Below are positions 21,379 to 32,382 of a stretch of DNA of 64,000 nucleotides, piece after piece. A model generated the notes under the pieces. The model was given only the letters and a program-made list of their open reading frames with translations, was not told the DNA's origin and did no database searches. The stretch is taken from NCBI GenBank assembly GCA_032191425.1, contig CM063446.1, positions 9,734,001 to 9,798,000 on the forward strand, written 5' to 3'. Every line of letters starts with the position of its first letter. Positions within the stretch are counted from its first letter, which is position 1. Position numbers and translations under genes: made by a program. The stretch is from Lymantria dispar (taxonomy: Eukaryota > Arthropoda > Insecta > Lepidoptera > Erebidae).

Positions 21379-21864
21379 TCGGGAAACTTAAGAGGATCTT
21401 CTCGTCCAACATACCTCAGTGTGTTACCAGTGATGACTTACGGCACGGAAACGTGGTCCCTAAATGTAGGCCTTATATCAAAGCTCAAAGTCGCTCAGTG
21501 TGCTATGGAGCGGGCTATGCTCGGGGTTTTTCTGCGAGATAGAATCCAGAATACGGAAATCCGCAGAAGAACGGGTGTAATCGACATAGCACGAAGAATT
21601 AGCACGCTGAAGTGGCAATGGGCAGGCCACATCGCTCGACGAACGAGCGGTTGTCGAACCGCTGGGGAAGAAAGGTTCTCGAGTGGCGACCACGTATCGG
21701 ACGACGCAGTGTAGGACGCCCCCCCACTAGGTGGACGGATGACCTAGTGAAAGTTGCTGGGCGTCGTTGGATGCAGGCGGCACAGGACCGCTCATTGTAG
21801 CGCAACATGAGGGAGGCCTACATCCAGCAGGGGACAGCAATAGGCTGAAATGATGATGATGATG
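21379..21864 (+). pseudogene. RTE-clade LINE ORF2 C-terminus, 5'-truncated
   Basis: The frame reads LPVMTYGTETWSLNVG, LKVAQCAMERAMLGV and STLKWQWAGHIARRT, the conserved post-RT region of RTE-clade ORF2. Near 21645 a one-base change shifts the frame. The correct continuation (GRKVLEWRPRIGRRSVGRPP, then RWTDDLVKVAGRRWMQAAQD) lies in the next frame. The tail is tgaaatgatgatgatgatga, the ATG-type repeat that ends RTE elements. Thirteen-base duplications (atataacatacgt at 21366-21378 and 21865-21877) flank it. RT core and endonuclease are absent. Confidence 0.9.
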
Positions 21865-22261
21865 ATATAACATACGTGCAAGATAAAGAAAACTAGAATT
21901 GAAATCCTATACTAAGCCGTATGATCAGCGTGGTAGGTCAATTTTCCCCCTGTTGAGGAGGAGGCTCGAGCCTATCAGTGGGACATATATCAGTTGAAAT
22001 GATGATGATGATTATATAAGCATTTATTTTATATGATAATTTACATTCTAATTTTATTCCATTTCATTCGTGTTTGACTGAACTCCTAATTACCGCTTCA
22101 ATGGCTTATGAAGAAAATATTGAAAATCGTATTGAAAATATTTTAATGCAGGAGGAGGTTTTGATACATAATTAGCTGTAATATTGGTGGAATGGCGATT
22201 GAATTCGTATTTATTTTTATTTGTACATCATGTTTTTCATTATGTCGGCTATTAATAAGGC

Positions 22262-22321
22262 TTTTAGAATAAGAATATAATTCAGCACAAAATTCTTTTT
22301 CGTGGGTACCGTAAAAGATCC
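22262..22321 (+). repeat. SINE-like family 1, head only
   Basis: The bases aataagaatataattcagc and ttcgtgggtaccgtaaaag match the head. The remainder is missing. Confidence 0.5.
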
Positions 22322-22427
22322 ATTCAGACTTTTGCCATCCACTGCTAAAAAAAGTAAGCCTACCTCATATATCGTCGCAAAGTTCGGTCCACAGTGCCAC
22401 TTGCATCAAATGACTTCTAGTAATTTA

Positions 22428-22837
22428 ATGATTTCTGATGTTTACGCGAGTATTATACATCTATACCAATAAATAAAATTGGAGTGTCTGTTTGTAATGT
22501 CAAAATAATAGGCTTTTTTCATGCTCACACGGTTATTTGCACGACACCTATGCCTAAAATAGCAATTAAAAAATTTTTGTCTGTCTGTCTGTCTGTCTGT
22601 TTGTTCCGAGTAATCTTCAAAACGGCTGGACCGATTTCAAAAATTCTTTCACCAATGGAAAGCTATAATATCAGGGCGTAAACTAGGCTATATTTTATCC
22701 CGGTATTCGCACGGGAACGGGAACTACGCGGGTAAAACGACTATAACCTATAACCAAAGCGAAGCGAGGGCGGATTGCTAGTTAAATAAATAAAACTACT
22801 TTACGGATTTTATCGCGTTTGTATTTGATTTTTGATT
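22428..22837 (+). repeat. Unequal-ended structured repeat with Helitron inside
   Basis: It begins aatgatttctgatgtttacg and, after a Helitron at 22460-22781, continues ataaaactactttacggatt to tttgatttttg. Direct repeats ttctagtaattt (22416-22427 and 22838-22849) flank it. Only one arm is retained. Confidence 0.7.
22460..22781 (+). mobile_element. Helitron-like element, non-autonomous
   Basis: It starts TCTATACC after an A and ends CTAG before a T. The interior includes a (gtct)n run near 22578-22602 and gaagcgaagcgagggcgg before the end. It shows no coding capacity. Confidence 0.82.
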
Positions 22838-22894
22838 TTCTAGTAATTTTTACCAGCTCATCGGTCCATCGCGAAGGGTAAAATATAGATAAAA

Positions 22895-23115
22895 TCCTTA
22901 CTAACATTATAAATGCGAAAGTAAGGATGTTTGTTTGTTTGTTACGCTTTCACGCTTAAACCACCGAACCGATTTCAAAAATTCTTTCACTATTGGAAAG
23001 TTATAATATTGGGGAGTAACATAAGCTATATTTTATCCCGGTATTCCTACGAGAACGGGAACTTCGCCGTGGGTAAGGCGACTGAAACCGAAGCGAAGCG
23101 AAGGCGGGTTGCTAG
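22895..23115 (+). mobile_element. Helitron-like element, non-autonomous
   Basis: It starts TCCTTACTAACATTATAAAT, ends CTAG, and is flanked by A and T. It contains gtttgtttgtttgttacgct and accgatttcaaaaattcttt. Confidence 0.82.
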
Positions 23116-23144
23116 TATGTAAATAAATTCTGCACTAACTCAAA

Positions 23145-23218
23145 TAGAACTCGGTGCCAACCTCTCTGACCTGTGTAATAGGTAAATTAATTTCTATCCC
23201 ATTGCGGAGGATGCTATG
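23145..23218 (+). repeat. SINE-like family 1, internal fragment
   Basis: The words gccaacctctctgacc, ataggtaaatt and cccattgcggaggatgc match the 3' half. The terminus is missing. Confidence 0.55.
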
Positions 23219-23308
23219 CTAGACATTCGGACGTACATGCGCTCAGATAGAAGCTCCTTCTTTCTCAAGAGATAGTAAGAGCCTGTATTGTACGATATAG
23301 AATATTTT

Positions 23309-23646
23309 TTTTTTATTGCAAACGGTAGCAAACGAGCAAACAGTACACCTGATGGTAAATGTTGCTGCCGCTCATGGACCTTTACAAGGCCATTGCCTAC
23401 CACGAAGAAAGTGAAGGGAGTGTGAATGCGTGCATTGAGGCTCGGTGATACCAATGGACCACCAAAACCCTCCACACGCAAACACCCTCAGAAAGTTGAG
23501 CTTCCGGCTCTCTCGCTCACCGAATGAAGCGCAGTAACAAATCGCTACTACTCAGACGTCGATTTTCTGCGAGAGTGTGGTACTACCCCGGACGGACCGG
23601 GCCGCGGCTGTAGACAGATAACTGTCGATAGTGTGGTCCTACCACT
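23309..23646 (-). mobile_element. Poly-A retroelement (third type)
   Basis: Collinear with 14066-14425: a T run, attgcaaacggtagcaaacg, cagtacacctgatggtaaat and tactaccccggacggaccgg. No conserved reading frame is present. Confidence 0.75.
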
Positions 23647-23674
23647 CCTTTTTCCGTCATTCTCTTCTTATGAT

Positions 23675-23907
23675 CATCATCATCATCTTAGCCACATAAG
23701 TTTTAAACTTGGGCTGGAGCCACCTCCGTAATGGGAGGAAATTGACCTATACCGCGCTGATCAGACGTGTTGGCATAGGATTTTATATCGAGTTTTCCTT
23801 CCTTTGCTTAGATGTTATCAGCATATAATATCCCTTAGTCGTCTTTTACGACACCCACGGGCAGGAATGGGGGTTGATGAATTGTATTCTTATTCCGTCA
23901 CCACATA
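23675..23907 (-). repeat. SINE-like family 1 copy
   Basis: Reverse copy from catcatcatcatcttagcca to attccgtcaccacat, nearly complete. Confidence 0.82.
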
Positions 23908-24030
23908 GCAGTATTATATTCGTATAATACTCAACTATGTTAGATAGCTTTGTCATGCCGCAAATCGATGATTTCAAATGTTATTTGAATCTGTAAACTA
24001 AGAATATTGGCATTGCATGACTACCATTTT

Positions 24031-24755
24031 CCGTGTGGTGACGGAGTAAGAACACAGTTCCCTCCTGCCTTATTTGTGGATATAATGCGGTAATAATCGA
24101 TTTTAATAATCGATTATTTAAAATTATAATAATCGATTTTAAATAAATCGATTTTTTTTTATATTAAAATAAATCGATTATATTACCATTTGCTTTTTTA
24201 TTGTTTAAACTTAAAGTTTTCTATTGTATTTTAGTTTTCTGACCAAAGGAAAGTCATTTTATTTCTTGTAATTGTTATTTTATATTACACCAGCAGTTGA
24301 ATTTAATACAAGAACATACACATGAAACGTCCAATTTGCCACGAAAAGTAAAAAAAACCTCGGTTTGTTTTTCAGTTTTTAAACGAACACATTGTTGTTT
24401 TAGGTGTTCTCGACTTTTATTTAATTGTATTATTATGTACAAATAAATACAACCTTACAAATAGAAAAAAAAAACATTATAAAAATAATCGATTAAATAA
24501 AAATAATTAACCGTTTTTTTACAAATCGATTTATTTTAAAAAAAGGAAAATCAATTATTTATTAATCGATTTTTTCACCTACAATCATCACATCCCTAGA
24601 AGATATATCTATAGAAGAAATATCTATGCAAGAGAAGGAAATCTCGACATAAAATCCTATACTAAAACGTCTGACCAGCGGGGTGTAGTAGGTAAATTTT
24701 CCCTTCAATGTGGAGAAGGCCCCAGCCCAAGAGTGGGACTTATATGGGCTGAGAT
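24031..24755 (+). repeat. SINE-like family 1, split by an ATCGATT-rich insert
   Basis: The head (ccgtgtggtgacggagtaag) is at 24031-24074, and the remainder (atctatgcaagagaaggaaa to gagtgggacttatatgg) at about 24610-24755. The block at 24075-24598 has no counterpart in other copies. Confidence 0.7.
24075..24598. mobile_element. MITE-like block rich in AATCGATT words
   Basis: Dense self-complementary words (ataatcgatt, aaatcgatttatt) cluster at both ends around an unrelated centre. The right end, read inward, is tagggatgtgatgattg, similar to the hAT terminus at 25705. The left end is eroded, so the duplication cannot be defined. Confidence 0.5.
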
Positions 24756-25305
24756 AATGTTAAAGGAATAACTCTATTTTGAGCCTAGATAATAATAATA
24801 CAAGAATGAATATTTTTTGATAAAATCAGTACTTTGCATGTGATAGTTGTGAAATTAGTAGAAGGTCCTTATAAAAAGGTCCTTAAGGGTATGAAAACTT
24901 GTTGCTTAATTTAATTTTTAATTATGACTTTGAAATATTTCGCTTATTAGCATTACCATCATTTATTTATTATGATAAATATGGTATCTTTATTAAATAC
25001 GCAAGAATACATGCATAATTTTTTCTTCTTTATTCAAAAACTTACTAAAAAAATACCTCTTTTACCCCCGCAACATTTAAACTTAGAACATTCCTTTATG
25101 GATACAAAAAGAATCAATACGGCGCGGGTAACAAAATCATGGTGCTCTATCTACCTACTATCAGTACCTATCTACTTAGCCGCTATCTATGCAATTAAAG
25201 TCACTAATTTGAAATTACACAAGGTTACAATTATTCGTTGTTCAGTACTATTGCACTGTGTTCGTCATGAGCCTCCGATGTAGTAGGTAGGAAACTAGCC
25301 CCCCT
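24756..25305. other. Unassigned sequence with one open frame
   Basis: A 103-codon plus-strand frame (24972-25283) has no recognisable motif and an AT-driven composition, so I do not call a gene. Nothing else stands out. Confidence 0.4.
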
Positions 25306-25319
25306 ATCCCCTGTTGCTT

Positions 25320-25486
25320 GACTACTGACGACAAGTCACATCTACTCCGGTGGTCGGCCCAACAACGAGGTGAAGTGGGTACGGGTGGGTTATGGGCCCG
25401 CGCGCCGTCCTTTCATCGCCCCGGACGGACTGGACCGCGCGTGCGCTTACCATAGCTCACTCATACAAAAAAAAAATAAAAAAAAA
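25320..25486 (+). mobile_element. R1-clade LINE 3' UTR fragment (B family)
   Basis: The stretch gactactgacgacaagtcac through gcgcttaccatagctcac and an interrupted A tail matches the reverse complement of 29022-29170. Direct repeats atcccctgttgctt (25306-25319 and 25486-25499) flank it. Confidence 0.9.
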
Positions 25487-25539
25487 TCCCCTGTTGCTTA
25501 GGCGGTGTAGGTGTTTTGTTTTAAATTTTTTGTTGTGAT

Positions 25540-26413
25540 CGGACCACATTGTTGAGAGATGTCTGGCTACAGCCACGGGCCGGTCCGTCCGGGGTAGTAC
25601 CACACTCTCGCAGAAAATCGACGTCCGAGTAGTAGCAATTTGTTACTGTGCCTCGTTTGGTGAGCCAGAGAGTCGGTAATCCAATTTTTTGAGAGTGTTT
25701 GTGTTAGGGATGGGCGATCTTTCTGAAAAAGATCGATTCTTGAATCGATTTGAATCGTCGTCCAAAGTATCGGTTCATAATAAAATCGAGGTCTGAAGGA
25801 TGATCCCCGATTAATCGATCTTCGATAATCTTTTTTTTTAATTTTCTTCCAATTCTATACGAAATATTTTTTCTGGCGGGATAGTGATGACCTTTTTTTT
25901 AGGAAATCTGGAGAGAGTAATAATGTCTTACAATAATATAGATATGAATCGATTGAAAACGGAACACTAGTATCGAAGAATCGCTTTTAAAGTATGGGGT
26001 ACCTTTCTCCTAGTAGGATTGTGATGAGGTTTTTTTATAGGACATCTGAAAGTGTCTCATATCTTATCTTAGTATCGAACGGACAGAAAAAAAATCGAAT
26101 GTCGATTTTCAAGGGAGAAAGATCGATTCACTGAATCGATTCAGTACAACATATCGATTTAAAAATCGATCTTTTGGGCCTGAAAAATCGATTCTTCGAT
26201 TAATCGATCTCAGATCGCCATCCCTAGTTTGTGTGTGGTGGGTTTTAGTGAAGTCTTTAATATCATCGAATCTCATTGCACGCATTCACACTCTCTTCAG
26301 TTTCTTTACAGTAAGTAGGCAGCGGCCTTGCAAAGGTCCATGAGCGGCAACAACACTTACTATCAGGTGTACTGTTTGCTCGTTCGCCACCGTTTGCAGT
26401 AAAAAAAAAAAGA
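25540..26413 (+). mobile_element. Poly-A retroelement (third type), split by a hAT MITE
   Basis: It reads forward: ggtccgtccggggtagtacc, gagagtgtttgtgt, then after the insert gtggtgggttttagtgaa, cactctcttcagtttcttt, caggtgtactgtttgctcg and an A run near 26400. It is the same family as 14066 and 23309, in opposite orientation. Confidence 0.75.
25705..26226. mobile_element. hAT-like MITE, nested
   Basis: Its ends are tagggatgggcgatct and, read inward from the right, tagggatggcgatct. Exact 8-bp duplications gtttgtgt (25697-25704 and 26227-26234) flank it. Removing it and one duplication gives a sequence collinear with the paralogous repeats at 14066 and 23309. The interior is full of aatcgatt words and has no coding frame. 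Confidence 0.88.
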
Positions 26414-26466
26414 AAAATCAAGTAATTAGAGGATCTACGTTAACTGTTCAAGAGCAATATATGTTA

Positions 26467-26662
26467 TCATCACCATCATCATCATTTCAGTTCACATAAG
26501 TTTAACTATGCTGCGCTGGTCAGATATGTTGGCATAGGGTTTTTATGCCGAATTTGCCCTATCTTGTGTAGATTTTATTTGCATTTCATATCCCTTAGTT
26601 GTCTTTTACGACACCCAAGGCCAAGAGAGGGGTGATAAATTGTCTTTTACTCCACTACTACA
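26467..26662 (-). repeat. SINE-like family 1 copy, internally deleted
   Basis: The CAT-triplet tail is followed directly by agtttaactatgctgcgct, so the ctcgagccc segment is missing. The head ends ctccactactacag. Confidence 0.75.
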
Positions 26663-27500
26663 GGGTAAGTATTATTAAACTGAGTAATCAATGTATGTGA
26701 TTCATTGATTATAATATTAACATTCTAGTTTCGGTTCTGATAATATCTACTCTACTACATAGCGTTTGCATGTAACCTCATTTTGAGAAATTTGATTACA
26801 TAACACTCTCAAAGTGAAAATTTTATGAATGGAATCTGGTAAAGCATTTGTTTTATTTTAAATTCATAGATTTTGTTATTTTATTAAAGACCTACATTCG
26901 CGAAGAGTATTTTCTTTAACGTTTCGGTTAGTCGTTCTAAATTGGAACAACTGAATCTTTCATAATATTGCAATCTTGCGAATAGAAGATATAGGTCGAA
27001 TGTGTTTTACAGCTTTGCCCTAAATACAAATTATGTAATAGTAATCGTTATTAGTGCCAAATTGTTTATATTAAGTGTTAGTGAAATGTAATTGACTTTC
27101 GTACTATACAAATATTCTAATAACTTGTAAGGCAGAGTATATGCTCCATTACTATTCGATCGAATGATCGAAAACTGCATTGAATTCAACAAGAAATATG
27201 GCAATAGTTATAATTTAAATGCGTGTAGTAATCATTACTGATTTAAATGATCATCAATAAATCAGAGTAGTCGGCATTTATTTGTATTATTTGCTCAATA
27301 TTACAAGAAATTATAATGAAATATTGAAAGTAATTATTTTGTGAAATAAAAAAATCTGTTTTAGTAAAAGTTTTACAGAAGTAAATACTTTGAACGGAGT
27401 CCCTAAGTTGTATAGAAGCTGAAATACAATTATTTTGGAAAATACTAATAAAGAGACTTTTTCAAAATTCAAAAAATTCCCTAGAACCCGTATTTGTTCA
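26663..27500. other. Unassigned AT-rich DNA
   Basis: No open frame of interest, repeat or structure is apparent. Confidence 0.5.
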
Positions 27501-27504
27501 AATC

Positions 27505-27735
27505 ATGTATGGTGATGGAGTAAGAATACAATACACCCCCACCCCCTCTTCATGCCCATGGATGTCGTAAAAGACGACTAAAGGATAACATCGGGACAGA
27601 ATCAACATAAGGGACAACATGCAGATAACATCTACGAAAGAGAAAGAAAACTCGAAATAAAACCCTATATCAACCCGTTTGAACAGCGTGGTATAATAGG
27701 TCATGAACCTTCCACTTTGGAGGCGGTTCGAGTTC
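27505..27735 (+). repeat. SINE-like family 1 copy
   Basis: It runs from catgtatggtgatggagtaa to ttggaggcggttcgag. A partial internal duplication (cagaatcaacataagggac) lies in the middle, and the GAT tail is lost. Confidence 0.75.
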
Positions 27736-27816
27736 TATTTACAAAACCTTAATTGATGTTGTTGAAATTAGCAGCAAGGAATTAATTTGCGATATCTTAA
27801 CCTTTCAAGTAATTGT

Positions 27817-27821
<5 letters not shown>

Positions 27822-27849
<28 letters not shown>
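27822..27849. repeat. (AT)n microsatellite
   Basis: About 14 uninterrupted AT dinucleotides. Confidence 0.95.
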
Positions 27850-27851
<2 letters not shown>

Positions 27852-27882
27852 CTTTGAATAGATACAGTTTATAATGTATTAA

Positions 27883-28321
27883 TATAAGGTTGACCGAGCT
27901 TCGCTCGGCATATTTTTGTAGAATTTAGTTAGGGATATATTAATAAAAAATAAAAAATAAATAATGAAAAATATATAAACAATTACAAAAAGAGAATAAT
28001 AATAACACCGAGATTCGATCCGACGCTGTTTGACACACAGAAACTAAAATTAAAACCGGTCAATGTCTCACCTAAGCTACCGTAACTCTTGACGTTGAGA
28101 ACGAAATTTGAATTCATATTCTTTTAAATTCTAATGTCATTGTAAAGTTTTGCTAAATACACCGACAAAAGAACATTTCTATACATAAAACCTAGCTAGA
28201 TCGATTTTTTGGACCCGAATCCTCTAGTATGCCAAGTTTCATCAAAATCGTTGGTGCCGTTTCCGAGATCCTGAAAATATATATATTTACAAGAATTGCT
28301 CGTTTAAAGATATAAGATAAG
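27883..28321 (-). mobile_element. Helitron-like element, second type
   Basis: On the minus strand it begins with ttatatctttaaacgagcaa and ends with a perfect small hairpin ccgagcgaagctcgg near 27889-27903, close to the terminus, as Helitron 3' ends often have. The middle resembles a tRNA-unlike, non-coding spacer. I could not fix a canonical CTRR end, so the class is tentative. Confidence 0.45.
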
Positions 28322-28745
28322 ATGATCCACGAACAGCTAACGTGTCAAAAGATAAAAAGTCAATTAAAGTAGCACGCAAGGTGTTTCTAATATAAACTAA
28401 GCATCTGTGAACTGTAAAACAATCAAAATACTATAAAATAAAAAACAGATCAATAAAATTCTTTCGTCATAATACCCCACCTTCGTTGAAAGACCTTAGC
28501 ATCGACATGAGGAAGTAAATAAAAAATGTTTAATGTTTATTTTGAACAACGGTCAGTTAGATTTAGTACTCTCTTACACCAACGACGACCGTGGAAGATA
28601 TATTTGTGAGACTGATAAATGCAATGTATCTTGTCAGAAAACGATAGACCTTTTGCATTAATAGCACAAGGTTTGGAAGTTTCGAGGATCTTTTTATTTA
28701 CTTTCAATACAACTCACGTCAGACATTTTTTCACTTTCACACTTA
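28322..28745. other. Unassigned sequence
   Basis: I recognise nothing here; it looks single-copy within the window. Confidence 0.5.
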
Positions 28746-29306
28746 TCTACTCGACGTATATAGCTAACACTGATGGGTTAAGGTCTCCGCCATAGGATCT
28801 AATTTAACCCACTATAACACGCTATTCAGATGTATTAACATAGAAAGAAATAATAAAATAAAAGAAATTAGTTTATTATGACATTAATTTAGATCACAGA
28901 AAAAAGGCATTATCTAAAAGTACAGGAATCAAAAATGTGGGAAATTTTTCCTCCTTTGCATCGCTTTAATCTGAGTATTGTATCCCTTAGACGTGCTCTA
29001 AGATACCCACTGGCAAGAGGGTTTTTTTTTTTTTATATGGGTGGGCTATGGTAAGCGCACGCGCGGTCCAGCCCGTCCGGGGCGATGAAAGGACGGCGCG
29101 CGGGACCATAACCCACCCGTACCCACGTCACCTCGTTGTTGCGCCGACCACCGGAGCAGATGTGACTTGTCGTCAGTGGTCGGCCCGACGGAATACCCTT
29201 TCGGGTACCCTCACCTTTCGACGTCCTGGGACGTCGGTCACCGTCGTGCGCTCAGCCTCTCCGCGGGTGACGGACAATTCCCCGGTCCGATCACCCGCGG
29301 CCTCGG

Positions 29307-32300
29307 CTAGGGCGGCATTAGGCGCAGATACTCGCGCCTGCGCCGCCCGAGTCGCCGGCGGCGGAACGTGTCGCCGAATAGGATCTCTACTCGCACACGA
29401 TCCGCCGCCTCCTTCCGTGAGATTACGGCCTCACAGAAGGCGGCGACCGCGTCCCAGTTCCTGACGCTGACGAGCATCTCCCTGGCGATGGCCGGCAGCG
29501 CCAGGTTGACACCGATAATTGCGACGAGTTCACGGCGATCCCCCTCCCATGCAGCACACTCCTCGAGCGTGTGCTGCGCCGTGTCCTCGTCGCAACTGCA
29601 GTGGTGGCAGGACGGTGTGCTCTCCCTCCTGACAATCTTGTGCAGGTACTTCCCGAAGCAACCGTGCCCCGTCAGCACCTGCACCAGTCGGAAGGAAAGC
29701 ACCCCGTGCGTCCACTCCAACCACTCCATCAGCACCGGCCAGAGGGCCTCGACGGTCCTGATACCGTACCGAGGACTCTCCAGCCGGACTGCCCAACGCG
29801 CAATGACTTCTCGGCGGGCGTCGACCCGCCAGGCGGTAATCTCTCTGATGGAGACCATGCCGCCGCGGGCGCGCGTCTCGGACACCCGCCGATAAATGTC
29901 GGCGAGCATCTCCGCCTCCAGGTCCCACGGGGGAGTTCCAGCCAGGAGGCACGCTGCCTCCGTCGCCACCGTGCGGTAACCCCGTATGGCCCTGACCGCC
30001 ATGACCCTCTGTGGTCGCCACAGGAGGGCCCGAAGACGGACGGTCAGGGACGCCACCTACACCGGTGCGCCATACAGGGCCATCGACCGGATCACCCCCA
30101 CGTACAGCTGTCGGCACGTAGCACTGGGTCCGACCACATTCGGCATCAGCCGCGAAAGGGCGAACGCCGCGCCGACAAGCCGGGGAACAAATCGATGGAG
30201 ATGCTCCCGGAACCAAAAATTCCCGTCGAGCACCAAGCCCAAGTACTTCATGTGGGCCTGGATGCTGATGGTGACCGACTTCACGGTGATCGAAGCGCCG
30301 GCGGGCGGCCCGGCGGTACGGAGGCCATGGAACAAAAGGGCCTCCGTCTTTTCCAGGGCTACCCTCAACCCCAGCGCTTCGATCCGCCTGACAATCTTCT
30401 CGGTGCCGAGAGTTGCCATGCGTGCCGCCTCCTCTAGCATCCCACCCCGGGCTGTGACGAGTGTATCGTCGGCGTAGCAAATTACGCCCAGCCCGGGTGG
30501 GAGGCTTCCTCTCAACGCCCAGTCGTAGCCGATGTTCCACAGGCTCGGACCCAGAACCGACCCCTGCGGGACACCGCACGTCATGGGCGTTCGCACAACG
30601 TCCCCTACTCGGTCAACGTAGAGGACGCTGCGCCCCTCCAAGTAGTCTGCCACCAGCCGCCTGAGGTACACGGGCACCCCGTGATATCTCAGCCCCTCCT
30701 TGATGCAGCTGAATGGCAGACTGTTGAAGGCGTTGGCGATGTCCAGGGACACCGCCAACAGGACTCCTCCGCTGGTGACGGCCTTCGTCACCACGGCCTT
30801 CAGGCGCAGCAGGGCCGCGATCGTCGAACGCCCTCTTCGAAAACCAAACTGGGCGTCCGACAAATCGGGCCCGACCCCGACGAGGTGCCGCTCGATGCGG
30901 GCAGCCAACACCCTCTCCAGCAGCTTGCCCGCATCATCGAGCAGCTCGAGCAGCACGATGGGCCTGTAGGCCGAGGCCGACTCGGGAGACCGTCCCGGCT
31001 TCGGCAAGAGAACACGCCTCCACTCTTTCCAGCACTCTTCCCAGGTGTTCGAGGACCAGGGCCAGCACACGGTTCGGAAGACCGTCGGGCCCGGGGGCGG
31101 TGGATTTGACTCGCATACGCGCCACCACCGCCCCCATTTCCGGCTCCGTGATGGGCGGAGCACTTTCATCGTCGGCCTCCTGGAAAGAGGTCCTCGACAA
31201 CTCTGGTGAGGAGGCTGGGCTGGAGAGTCTCGGTGAGGGGGGGGGGGGGGGCCGCCCGCGGAGCTTGTTCAGCGCCGCGAGGTAGGTGCGACCCCAGGGG
31301 TCACGCTCGAGACTTTCCAGCATCTCCCGCCGACTAACGTCCTTGGCGGTACGGACGGCCAGCCTGAAGGCAGACCGCGCACTGCGGTAAGCCTCGTACA
31401 GCTGGCCCTCCCGCTCAGCGTCGCGGTGACGCGCTCGGCTGTGGGTGTAGGCCCTCCGTGCACGTATGCACGCGGCCCGAAGGTCCGCCAATTCTCGGGA
31501 CCACCAGGGGACCGCACTCTTCGGGGGCAGACGCCGCACACGGGGCATGGCCGCATCACAGATCTGCGTCAACGCACAGCGGATGCGGCCAGCCTGCATC
31601 CACCCCATCCGCCTGGGGCGGTGAGGACAGCCACGACTGAACGATGGCTGCCTCCGCCAACAGGTCCCGATCCAATCGACCCACAGCCCACCGCGGAAAC
31701 GCGGGAGCTCCGTCCGCCGTGTGACCCCTGCTGGGCTGCAGGAGGGTCCGGGAGACCTCTATCCGGATGTATCGGTGGTCGGATAGGGTCTCAACCTCCT
31801 CCTGGACGCACCAGCTCCTCACACGTGCTGCGACATTAGGGCTAGCGAACGACAAGTCCACTATTGACCCGCCCTGCTGCCGCACGCACGTTTGCACCGA
31901 GCCCCTGTTCAGCAAACAGAGGCCCAGTGCCGCCGCCCACTCTTCGACCGCCCGCCCGCGGTCATTCGTCCTGGGGGACCCCCACGCCGTGGACTTGGCG
32001 TTGTAGTCCCCCAGAACGAAGACTTGGCGCGGTGCCAGTCGCCGTATCGAGGCCCCCAGGATGGTGAGGAAAGCCCCGAAATCCGTCGCGCTCCTGTTAG
32101 GGGAGAAGTAAACACCAAATAGCGTAACCTCTCCCCATTCCGCCGCGCGCGACATACCCATCGCCCCTGTCCTTGAGCAACAAAGGCGGGGAATGCCACG
32201 ACGTGGAGGCGACGATTGCCACAGAGCCGTCACTGCTGCCCAGCCAATTGGGCCGGTCAGGCACCACGTACGGCTACGGCTGCACCGATCAACCACTCCG

Positions 32301-32382
32301 CCATGGCTTGCAGGAAAACGTCCTGTGCCTCGGCGGCGTGGTTGAGGTTGACCTGCAGGAGGTGGTAGGATTCGGTCGCCAT
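29307..32382 (-). pseudogene. R1-clade ORF2 (endonuclease/RT), disabled
   Basis: The start ATG (32382-32380) overlaps the ORF1 stop as TAATG. In order the frames carry an APE-type endonuclease (VFVLGDYNAKSTAWGSPRTN, ETLSDHRYI), the RT domain (TAPGPDGLPN, SDAQFGFRRGRST, VPQGSVLGP, YADD) and the C-terminal CCHC knuckle (CHHCSCDEDTAQH). Breaks compared with copy A: the first ~75 codons are displaced by a frameshift, further frame changes occur near 31570 and 31020, and an in-frame TAG at 30057-30059 replaces the Trp of copy A. The catalytic residues are still legible, so inactivation looks moderate in age. No functional protein is expected. Confidence 0.92.

Larger units (their letters stand above)
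20997..22015 (+). repeat. SINE-like family 1 carrying two RTE insertions
   Basis: Sequence of one forward SINE copy is found in pieces at about 20997-21007, 21279-21378 and 21865-22015, the last ending in gatgatgatg. Two RTE 3' ends of opposite orientation account for the gaps, each bounded by its own direct duplication. Confidence 0.8.
22330..22875 (-). mobile_element. RTE-clade LINE 3' end, split by another repeat
   Basis: The left part (gccatccactgc, then cttgcatcaaatgacttc) and the right part (tttttaccagctcatcggtc) are consecutive in intact RTE ends such as 21008-21278. The structured repeat at 22428-22837 lies between them, with ctagtaattt duplicated at both joints. Confidence 0.65.

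Noticed and set aside
24972..25283. 103-codon open frame on the plus strand
   Set aside because: No recognisable motif, AT-driven composition, no splice or promoter context; expected by chance in this much AT-rich DNA.
29530..30579. 349-codon frame on the minus strand and long plus-strand frames within R1 copy B
   Set aside because: These are shadow frames produced by the high GC content of the R1 ORF2; the real reading frame carries the RT motifs.
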